DNA of 64,000 nt from Planococcus citri (lineage: Eukaryota; Arthropoda; Insecta; Hemiptera; Pseudococcidae). This document shows, piece by piece, positions 38,601-50,600 of the stretch; the stretch's first letter is position 1; every line of letters begins with the position of its first letter. Under the pieces are notes generated by a model. The model saw only the letters and a program-made list of their open reading frames with translations, ran no database searches and was not told the DNA's origin. Both the position numbers and the translations under genes were made by a program. Where the stretch lies: assembly GCF_950023065.1 (NCBI RefSeq), contig NC_088680.1, positions 15,984,559 to 16,048,558 of the forward strand, in the 5' to 3' direction.

Positions 38601-41600
38601 AAACAGGTATGCGAGTAAAAAAATGAAAAACTTTTTCGATCAAGGATAATTTTCTGAAAATTGATAGACGGAAAACACAAAAGCTTGCTAAATATGAGCA
38701 ACAAAATTTTTAAAAACGTAAAAACGTTGAAAATCCCATTTTTTAATCATTTTAATGCACATTTTTTGGTACAAAAAATGTTCAAAATGCTTCCAAAATT
38801 TCTAAAATAAGTACATAATAGATACAATGAAAAAAAAAGTTTAAAATTGGTTACTCAGAAAAAAATCGTCTCTCAGTCCTCTCCTTCCTTTGTACTTAAA
38901 TTTTTCAAAAAATCTACACGTTCAATGTGTTTATGCTTAGAGGATTCAAATTCATAAAATCGACTCAAAAATAATAATTAAAAAAAAATTTAACACACGA
39001 ATTCGACAATTTGAGACAAAAAGATCTATGCGATTAAAAAATGAAAAACTTTTTTGATCTTGGAAAATTTTCTAAAAATTGATAGGTAGATAAAATGAAA
39101 TTAAAAATTTTCAAGACGAAAAAACACAAAAACGTTGCTAAATATGAGCAAAAAAAAAAAAAAAAAAAAACATGGTAACCGTTAAAACCTTCATTTTTAG
39201 TCATTTTAATACACAAAATTTTTTTAAAAAAATACTTTCAAGTTTTAATGCAAATTTTTCAATACAAAAATTTTCAAATGCTGCCAAAATTTCTAAAATA
39301 ATGCAACGAAAATTTTTTTTTTAATTTTCTTTACCTACGATTGAAAAAAAATGAAAATTTTCTTTGCAATAGAAAAAAAATTGGTTTCAAGATGAAAAAA
39401 TGTATATAGCTTCCAACAGATCAAAATCAAAAAAATCATGGAGAAAAAATAGGAACACTAAAACGTGATTTTAACCGACAAAATGACTTCAAATTGTATA
39501 TCAAAGCACCATAAGCTCCTGGACCTATAGTCCTATATCCAAAAATCATCGGAATTATCCCTCCCCCACCCCCAAATCTCACTCTTCGAACCCATCAGCC
39601 GGTGAAAAAAGATCTACCAAGGACCCAAATTCACAACACAAATATTACGAGCCACGAACTCGCAAGAAAAGCAACGAGACAGCGCCACAAAGAGGGATCT
39701 ACAACAGTCTCCACAAGCAAAAGAAACCCGACAACACCAAGCACATTTACATCTGACTTGACATATACTGCTTTGAAGTAAAGCACACGTATAAAAATTT
39801 AAATACAAAACTAAACAACTAATAAAAAAAATATATATAAGCCTAAGCAATTTATAACTGTTCAAAAAAGGAAAAAAAATGCATCATAGTCGGTACATTA
39901 CAGAACAAGAAACAAGAGAGACAGACAGATAGATAGAATTTCGAGCTAGAGCCCATGTACTTCGTATGTAGTATTAATCGACTTGGTCATCGTGCCACTT
40001 ACCAACACATTTGGGCGGCGGTCCATCCCACCTTTCATCTAAATCACATGTTAATTCGGCTCTGCCTTGTAATTGAAAGCCTTCGTTACACGTATAGACA
40101 ACCTGACTTAGATAATTTACAGTTCCGTTGACCAATCGGTAATCGCCATTCGGGATCTCCGCCGGGTATCCGCATTGGACTCCTGAAAATGCAATCCAAT
40201 CAATGCACGTGCATATATACGAGTACAAGAAAAGTACCATAAATTCCACTACCACGTGTTTTCAAAAGCGAATAATTAGGTATTCTACGTACTTTTACAC
40301 ACTGGTGGGAATTCGTTGTAGAAACCGGTAGGTAGGCAAATACGAGTGGTTGGACCTACGAGGAGATGTCCTTCGTCGCAATTGTATTCGATTATGGCAC
40401 CTACGTTGAAGTTCTCTACGGTCATTGTCGAATTAGGTGGTTGCTCCGGTCTGCCGCAAGCTTTGGGTTCTGTGAACAGAAATTCGATCGTTAATACGTG
40501 ATTTTTTGGGCCAAAATACTCGATCGATTTGTAGTTAGAAATCATAGAATACTCACGGTGTTGACAGATGAAATTAATTTGAGCATTGCAATTGGTGTCC
40601 GACCACAGCCATCCTTTTGATCCGTCGTATCTGGCGCAGTTCTCGTTGCCTCCGGGCAGATTCCAAAACGATACTGTGACGTCGTTGCCGTTGATCCATT
40701 TCCAATTAGTACGATCTTGAGGGTCTCGTACAGCACCCATCCAATACTGACTGTTGGTGTCGCTTCTATGCGAAAATCATAGATCAAAATTAATACGAGT
40801 ATTACTCGATAAAAAAAATACAGGGTGTCTAAAAAAACTCGTAAACTCAGAATGCAGAATTTTCGTAGAATTTTTCCAGAATTTCTGCAAGACCTGGAGT
40901 ACAATCCTCCCCTCCCCCTCCTCAAACAGTCCAGAAAATGCACTTCAAGATTTAGGAGTATTTATCTCTCCCTTCATGCTCACATTGGAGTCAGAAGATT
41001 TTCACCCCTCTACCCCCTCCCCTTCAAACGGTCCGAGAAATGTTGAAAATGAAAGTTCCCAATTCCACCATGCAAATGAATCAAAAAACTCCGGAACTAC
41101 TCGTTTCACGTACATTTTTCAAATTTTTTGGCTCTATTCCAAAATACTCGTAGATCCATAACCGTGACATTGACACCGCGAAAACGGGACACCTTGTATA
41201 AATATTTTTTTTCTAGTTCATTCGGTTACTGTTATACACAGATAAAATGGCGTTCGCTTGGCCGTACACATAGTATAGATCGTGGCGCGGATAAAAAAGG
41301 TAAAAACCAGTTTGAGCGAAAGAATTCATTAAAATAGAGATATACACAAGACCAACCTGTGTCTTCTCCAAAGTTCCCAACTGATAAAACCTTGCAGAGC
41401 TGGATTACTTTCAGTTACCAAGCTCCCTCCTCGACTTTCACAGAATGTCTTCGCGTCTCGTAAATTCAACGGTTGACGATTGTAGAAGATGTAGCATTTA
41501 CCATTGTACGTGGCCGTGCTGCCGGGGGGTTGGTCCCTGAATTGTGGACAACGTTCGATGGGTAAAGCCTGCGAAAAAATTAGAAAATTTTATTCTCCGT

Positions 41601-44600
41601 TACAACAATTACATTACATAGGTACACAGATACACGAGTAATGATAATTTGCCAATGATAATACCAGGGCACTGGGCAAGTAGATACTTTTCATTTTATA
41701 CTAATGCTATATTACTAGATGAATATTTTTCAATTCATTATGAATAAGATAGGTACAGGTAGACTGTACTTGTAGGAGAGTATCAAAGGTTACCATAGGT
41801 AAGTAATTTATATGCGACTCGTTTCAACGAGATTTTCGTTTCGCTTCGGTTCGTGATTAGAATACGACGCGATAATGACCTTTTTTCTATTCGTCGATTT
41901 ACGTATATCCTTATGCATACGTAATAAAATAAATCGCGTTATGTTTTATGAAAGTTTCTTTTAATCTATCCGCAATTCCGTATGTTCGAATTGAATTGAA
42001 TTTCTATAGCGATTATTTTTGTACAAATAAGTACTATTTTTCCCTGCCCATAACTTTTCTCTCTTATAAGTGTAATGAAGTCGCATTCAATCGTTGAATA
42101 CGTTGGAGAATTGCGACCAAATTTGGTGGAAATGTTCATTTTGAGTTGAAAATTGGTCAGAAAAGATTTCAGCTCCGAAAGTATTCTCGAAGGGGAAATG
42201 TGGGTCCTTAAAAAGAGGAGTCAATTTCGAAAAAATCCAAATTTTTTCCCCTAACCTCCATTTGACTTTCTTTGGGGTGGGGGGATAGCACAGTTTCAAA
42301 ATATGGTATTATTTGTCATTGCCATCAAAATCCAAGACCCCTTTTAAGTATCTGCTACAGGGTGTCTAAAAAATCTACCAGACAAAAAAATCGTGACTTT
42401 TTCATGACCTATTTTTCACATTTTTACCGCGTAAAAATACCCCCCCCCCCAAATTAAATAATATGAAACTGTGAGGAAAATTTTTTTAATTTGTAAAAAA
42501 GTAAATTTTTCAGTTTTTTCATTTTTCTGATTTTTTGAAAAAATTTTCCATTGTTTTTTCATTTAGGGGGGGTTTTGAAAAAATTTTCATGTGTGTTTCG
42601 AGCAAAATTCACGACTTTTCATGGCTTTTATGACCGTAAGACTGCTATTACTAACTGTTGAAAATTTTCAATTTGCACGTTTTTAGGTAAATTAGTATTT
42701 TGAGAATTTTTTCTTCTCAAATTTTTTGCATTAATTTAGCCAAAACGTCGAAAGATTTAATTTCTGAAACTGGGGAAATATTTTGGAACGCAGGGGTACC
42801 AATTTTTTGGTCAACATTGTAAATTTAAAAAAAAAAACAAAGAAATCAATTTTTGGCTTTTTTTCGTTTTTTTTTTTTTTTTTTGAAATTGGCATTAATG
42901 GCAAAAAATTGACATCACTGTATTCCAAAATTTTCCCCAGGTTCAGAAATGATAACTTCGGATGTTTCGGCTTAATTAATATGAAATATTTCCAAATAAA
43001 AAATTTTCAAAACACAAATTTACCCAAGAATAGACGATTTTTAATTTTTCAATCTTTCAGTAGAACCCAAAAAGTAGTCCTGGATTTCAATGAGAATGGC
43101 CTATGTCGAAGCATAATTTAAAATACTATCTTTTGAAACTAGACCATTTTTCCCAAAACAGGTTGGGTGAGGGCTATAGCGAAAAAAATACGATTTTTCA
43201 AAAATGTTCCCCTTTGAGGACCCACATTTCCCTTCCAAGAGCACCTACAGAGCTAACGTATTTTCTGAGCAACTTTCAACTCAAAATGAAAGTCTCCACT
43301 GAATTTGGTCAAAATCTTCCAGTAATTTTTTTTTACGATCCACCCTATTCAACCATACAGGAAAAGCTATAAAAAAAATAGGTAAGTAAAAAGTTGATTT
43401 TCAAAATTTAAAGACCACTCTTTTTGACACCTTTTTGGACAAAAAAAATAGTATGAATGTCTTTTGGTAAATTACACGAGTAAAAAGGGAGAAGAAGAAG
43501 TCCCAGATGTCCCTTCAAAAAAAAAAACACAAAACAATATTACGTTCATTTTCAAAAATTTTGTGGTCACATTGACTTTTTCAACTCATGAAAAGAACAC
43601 CAAGAGATCGCCAGAAATGATGAAAAAATTTGAGCCCATTCAAACCACCTTTTTCAGCCCATTCCAAGTCTCACGTGCCTCAAAATTAGAGTATTTTGGC
43701 ATTTCAATTTATCGATCAAATTCTTAAATTAGGAGAATTTTCGTTGTTTTCAAAAATTTTGGATCACACACCCTCTCACCCAGAACAAGAGCTAGAAAAG
43801 CCTACGCAGTAACAAAATCTTCAAGAACGGAGAAAAACAAGTCTTTGACAATTTTAACAAAAGGAACGACTTTTAACAGATTTCTCCAAAAAAAAAAAAT
43901 TGAAAAAAAATTCAACTTTTTGGAATTTTCTGCATAAAAAAAACAACAATTTCTAATTTTGGTAATTGTTAGCAAAAAAGTGAGACCTTTGGTTAATTTT
44001 TGAATAAAGCGACTCTTGAGCAATTTTAATAAAAAAGCGAGAATATATTTTTTCAAAAAGCAAGACTTTTACAATTTCAAAAAAAACTGGAATTCTTTGA
44101 GAATTTTTGACAAATGAAATAATTTTTTTGGAAAAGGGAACACTTTTCTACAATGTTTTGGTAAAAAAAAAACGTTAATTTTTGCTAATTTTTTGATAAA
44201 AAAGCAAGACATTTCAAATATAGAATTTTTGTAAATTTTTGGCCAAAAGCAAAAATGCAAGACTATAACAATAAGGAAGCTTTTCCGAAATTTTTGTAGA
44301 AAAATCAAGATGTTTTTGGCAATTTTTGAGAAAAAAAAGCAAAGATTTTGACATGTTGGAAAAAAATTGAAATTTTTGAGTTATTTTGCTAAAAAGCGAG
44401 ATTATTTTTGTAAATTTTCAACAAAAAAAACACGATTATGTCAATTATGGCAAAATTCTTGACTTTTTGACAATTAGTGACTAAAAATAATACTTTTAAG
44501 CAATTTTTATCGAGAAAGCAAATTTTTTTCAATTTTTTGGTGAAAAGACGAAATTTTTGGCGTTTTTTTTTTTTTTTTTTAGCAAAGGTGCTTCTACAAC

Positions 44601-47600
44601 ATTAGATATCCGCTCTATAGAATTGGCTTCATGCCCCCCTCAGTGGAAATTTCCATCTCACCTCATTTTCGGATTAAACGAATCAAGTTACCCCGATTTC
44701 AACTCCTTTCGCGTATATTTTAATTTTATATAGGCCTACTCCTCTTTTCATATAAAAATCTGAAATTTGAAACGCTGAGCTAAATGATCGCCAAAAAAAT
44801 CCATATCAGGGATATTCACATTCAGCTCTCAGAGTTCAGTATCTCAGCTGCGCAACTATTTTGAACTGCTTCACCGCAGGTAAGTATAAGAACTCGTATT
44901 TTACTTTATTCAATAAAAATTTCGTAGAACAGCTTCGGATTGCGTTACGTAATTCAAATTTTCAACGAAAACACAAAAAAGAACAACCCATTGGATCTAT
45001 ACTAGCCTACATTTGCACCTAAATCAATAAAAAATGAAGTGAACAAATTTTTTTACGCTGAATCATAGTTGCAATCGTCATACGAAGCATGCTTCAATAA
45101 AGCACGCAAGCACAAACTCATTTTAAAAACCATATTTCGCCAGTAAGCATGCATTGCATTGTACCTAGTACATACGTAGGAATCATCACATCTTATTAAA
45201 TATTGTTTTTTTTGTAGTCATTAAGCATACGTTAGGTTGAAATCTTATACCTTGATTTTATACCTACAGCTGCGCTTTGTTTACTCAAGCTCGAGGGTAT
45301 CTTATTGGAAAAGAGTGTAAAGGGGGAAAATGTGAATTCAACCAAATTTTCAAAGAATATCGAATTCATTATAGTTTCAGTATTTCTTCGAGTCAAGTTT
45401 AATAATCAAGTAACATTGCTTTTGTAATAGAAAAATGCCCAAGTTCGGATTGATCTTGTTTTTTTTTCGCGATGATCACGTTTGGTAGGTTATTACTCAA
45501 GTACCTTTATTATTACGGGTAATACTGATTTTAAAGCCTGTTTTTCAATTTTTTTATAGTTCAGGCTGAAAGTTCGAAACATTACAAAATAATCCCATCA
45601 GAGTGATTTTTAGTTGGTCTCAAATTCTGTGATATTTTGAAGCAATTTTTCAAAATAACTCAGTCCTTCACTTTTTTCAGAGTCAAATATCTCCTATGAG
45701 GTTGAGACCTCCAAAAAATTAGTTTTTTTTTGGCACTTTACCTCGCTCAAAAAGTATGCTTTGACAGAATTTACCGTCCTAGAGATGCCCCAATTGGGCG
45801 AAATTTTTTTTCATTGCCCTATTTGGATTTAGCGAGTCAAATTACCCCAATTTTTAATCCTTTTACTATGAATTAGCTTTCAAATACCTCCCCATACCTG
45901 GAAATCTGCAATTTTTCTTGAAAAATCCATTCAAAAAAATCAAATATCGAAAAATTGAGCCGAATAATCGGCACTGTACGCATTTTACCTCGTTCAATTG
46001 AAATTTCGTACTTATAACTGCTTCGAATCATGTTACACGATTCAAATTTTCGACACCTGCGTTTGCATCTTGTATGCTGAATCATTGTTATTCAGCCTCA
46101 GCGAATCATTACATCACACGTGTTTTTTTTCGTATAACACATCTTATCGTTAAAATCTCTGGGCTTCATTTTGCAGATGATTTCTGTTCACTTGACGGTT
46201 TCTTATTGGAAAGGGCAAGGGGTGAAAAAAAAACTTCTCGCAAATTTTGAACGTCTATCGAATTCATTTGTAGTTGAATATTTCCTCGAGTTAAGTTTTA
46301 TACAATCAAAGTACATGGTTTCGTTATTAAAAAATGTCCAAGTTCGAATTGATTTTGATTTTTTTCGCGATCATCACTTTTGGTAAGTTTTCCTATCGAA
46401 AATCTGAGGACACCTGGACAATACTAAATTCATTTTTACACAACTTCGGTTACATTATCCGTTTTTTAAGCATCGTTTTCAATTTTCAATTTCAATCTTG
46501 GTTTTTTGTTTCATTTTATAACAGACGCATTCAATTTTGGCCACGCCGACCCCCTCACAACGGAGCAAATCCAGAATAATATAGAGACCTTATTAAAAGA
46601 ATTCGGTAGAATAATAGGATCCGATGCAGCAACCAATACGCAAGGTTATTTAGCAGCTTTAGAAGCAAGTGAGTTCGCATTAGCAATTTATTTCAAAATG
46701 TCACACTTCACACTAGCACACAAAGTAATAGGTACCTACCTAATGATATTAATGAACGTATTTTTTTCATTTCAGAAAAATTCACAAGTAACTATGATAT
46801 CTACTGACTTTTTAAGAAACATTTTCACAAAAAAAAATCTTATTTGCGTACTTAACGAATATTAATTTAAAATTTGCAGAATTAGATTTGTTGACAAGTT
46901 ACGTGGAAGCTGATTTTAATCAGTATGAGAAGTACTTCAAAAATAATAGTTATTACAAAAGTCTCGAACAGAAAAGAGAAGATTTAAAAAGTACGTTCAA
47001 TTGAAAAAACCGACCATTTAAAATTAATCGAGAAAAAGAAATTCAAAACCAGCAGCATTCACTTATACAAACATTTGTCGCAACACAAAAGTTATTTCTA
47101 ATCATTGGTACATTTTATTTCATTTTTCAGCCGCTTTGAATACCTATTTGGGCACATTTCCAGAAGGTAAACGTTTTTCAAGTAATTTAACGATACATCA
47201 TCAATCATGTACCTATCAGACATTTCAATTTAATTCTATTTGTTTTAGGCACTGCAGAAAATGCTATTCCACTGTCAGGTAAAGTACCTAACAAATAAAT
47301 AAATTTAAAAAAAATAATAGCGATAAATACTTATTATTAGTTATTTAAAATGAAAAAACAAACGCAAAAATTCTTCGTGAAAATATGTAATCCCATTACT
47401 ATCAACGAACCAGCTCTTAAAAGGCTTTAGCAGTTTTTAAAAAAATTGCAATATAGAATCTTTCTTTTTTCTAGCGCTGCATGAGAAAATCTCGTAGAAT
47501 TTTCAAAGTACTTACTTTATGACTAATAAATCTTTTTATTTATGCAGGTTTGATTAAGACTTTGAAAACTAATATGGGTGTATAATAACCTACAATTCAT

Positions 47601-50600
47601 TATTCAAGAGAAAATCATTTGAGTAGGTAATTTATTACTGAAATTTTTCATATTTTTTAAGCATTAGAATTCAATTATCATTGTATTTTACATATTATTA
47701 TCAATATTATGAGTTAAGTATAGGGTCACGGGTGGTTAGTTGTCAAAAAAAAAAGTTTTTTGAAGTTTCTGAAGCCATTTATGAATATTTTTTTGCGGTT
47801 TTGGGCTCATTTGAAAGCTTGATTCTTTGCGCATATTTTCTTTTTTTAAAATTGAATTTTGGTTCATGTGATGAATAGTTAATGGTGGATTTAGTGAGAT
47901 ACTTTTTTGTGACAACTAACAACCACCCCTGTTGTAAGTTGTCAAACACGCATTCACTATTGATTAAAAAAAACTTACAATTCAATTTTCAAAAATTTTC
48001 AAAAAGATAACACGTGAGAAGGACTAAACTTTTAGATAAACCCAAAAACTTGAAAAAATATCCATAAACGACTTAAAAATTGACTGGTCATTCTTTGAAT
48101 TTTTTTTTGCGTAGGTAAATCGATCAATGCAACTTTTTATTCGTTTTACAGAATGAAAGGCAGAAAAAAATGATTCAATAATGCAATAGATAATTTTCTA
48201 AAAATATTTTCCCACTTTGATGCATATTTTGGTAAACTATCTCATTGACAACTAACAATATTCCCTTTTTTGACAACTAACAACTTCTCGTTTTTCATCT
48301 TTGTACCAAAAAATTTTATTCATTTCAAAATTTTTTGTAATTGAACATGTGATTACTGAATCCGTGATAAAATTTCCTTTAAATTGATGTATAATTTATT
48401 TACTTTTGACATATTTTTGATGTTTAAAAACGAAAAGTTCCAATTTAACATGTGTAACTTCGCACCTGTAAAATCACTTTTTTCAAAACTGTATCTCCAA
48501 ATAAAAAGCTATGTAGCCAATTTTGCATGTTGGAACATTAGTAGGTATAGCATGAAGTTATTATGAAGGTTTCGTGGAGATAGCGTTCATGTATCCTTTT
48601 AAAAACGCAATTTGACAACTAACAATTATTGACAACTAACCACCCGTGACCCTATTTATCGCATTATTAGCGCTTCTCTATCATTAAGTGGGTATGTTTA
48701 TTTATTATTATTATTATTATAAAGAAATGAGTTAATTATTATCAAGGATGTGATCAACATACATATATGCACATGAAATAGAATAGGTATACTTGCATTT
48801 CAAACGTGTACATATTTAAGGCAAAATCGTAAAAAATGAAAAATAAGCGAAAAAAATTCGGTTTTCTCTGGTTTATTTTACTCATCACTTCGGGATTCGC
48901 AAAAAACATATGATTTTATAGCGAAAGGAATCAACACAAAAAATATGTGAATGCAGTACTTATTATGCATAAGAATTGCATCCTTGTTAATAACCACATA
49001 TGGAGGAGGTGTGGGTAATTGGCGTTAATGACTTAATGAGATATCAAGTCGAATAATTTTAATTTTATTTTCAATAATATATATTCGTTGCAAGCAAAAT
49101 AAGTTTATTTGTACCTTCTTTCTTTCATCTCCACACAACAATGAAACAACTCAAAAATCAAGTTAAATTGATTCAAAAAATGAAATTATTGGGATCGATT
49201 TTTCTTCAAGTGCTCATTGTCTGGAAATTAAAATTCGCAATCGAGAGAAAAATGGTTAGGAACAAAATTAATCTGCATAAAATTTTTGAAAAACAAAAGT
49301 TGCTATCATTTTACACCTAAGGTCAATCTTGAGCTCAGATGAAGGTTCTTGAAAGTTAAGACCTTTGCCTAAGTAAGTAAAGGTATAGATAGCTGAAAAT
49401 CTGGGTTTCACCTGAAAATACTTTTTTTTTGAAGGTCACTTGATCAGGAGAATCTAGAAAATGTAATAAAATTCAAATTTTTGTTGGAGAAGGAGGGGAG
49501 AGGGTAAAACAACTCAAAAAAGCTGTTTCAAGGGCAATTTTCAAAATCTATCGAGAAATTTGATTATTTATTTTTTTTTTTTGAAAAAAGTGAACGAATA
49601 TGAACGAATTCTTTCAATTCAACTCCCACACATCAACAACTAGAAAATTTTCAAACCATTCTGGAACTTCCACTTTCAAGTGATTTTTCAATTTTCTCCA
49701 GACATTTCAAATCACTCTGAAAAGGTCAAGAATAAACTTCAGGACCTAAAATTTGAATTGGCGCATGTTGAACAACTTCTAGACCATTTCAGATGGTTAC
49801 TGTGAGATTTCAAGGGCGCTAGTTCAAAAGTAAATTCTTGAGCAATTTGTAAAATCCAAAAAAAAATTGAAAAAAAATCAAGAAGTCTTCATAAAAGATA
49901 TCACGAGCGGGTTTTCCGTTGAAAAATCGTCCGACGAAAGGACACAGGTTCTAAAATTCATTTTTAACCATTCCAGCACGATTTGCAATTTTTGGAGAAC
50001 TTTGAAAACTGGTTCCTGGAACCAATTTTGAAAAATTCGAAGCCAAATCTGAGTGGATTGAATTACGATGAATGAAAACAATCACGTCGATTAGTTGCCT
50101 ATTTTCAAAACCGGAAGGGGCAACCCCAGTTTGAAAATTCAAAATATTGAAATTTGAAGGACACTGCAAATTTGGCAGATTTAGAAATTTTAAAACCTAT
50201 ATCACAACAACTCGAGTTGAAAATGAAGTGGGACCCATCGATTCCACTCCTTATTTTTCTTCAAAATGATCGAGTTTATTCAAACCAGAACTTTCTGGGC
50301 GTTAAAATATTTTTATTTTCCAAGAGAACAACAGAACTTGAAAAAAAGTAGTATGTATTTCATCAGTAATAATTTTGATTAAAAAGGTGAGATTTTTTGG
50401 AAATTTTGGCAAAAGACAGAACCTTTCCAGCTATTTTGAATAAAAGCAGAACTTCTCAAACGGATAAAAAATCAACACCTTTTTAAATGTTCGGCATAAA
50501 AAAACAAGATATTTCTTTAAAATTTCAAAAAAAATTAAGATTTTTAAAAAAACGACAATTTTTAGTAATTTTGTTAAAAACCGAGAATTTTTGACAATTT

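Noticed and set aside
40754..41161. Plus-strand open frame of 135 codons
   Set aside because: It overlaps an intronic inverted-end element opposite the fw lectin exons and has no recognisable domain or splice sites.
46506..46865. Single 119-codon frame covering exon 2 of copy B and beyond
   Set aside because: It reads through introns. Similarity with copy D and the phase-consistent GT-AG sites show exon 2 ends at 46668.
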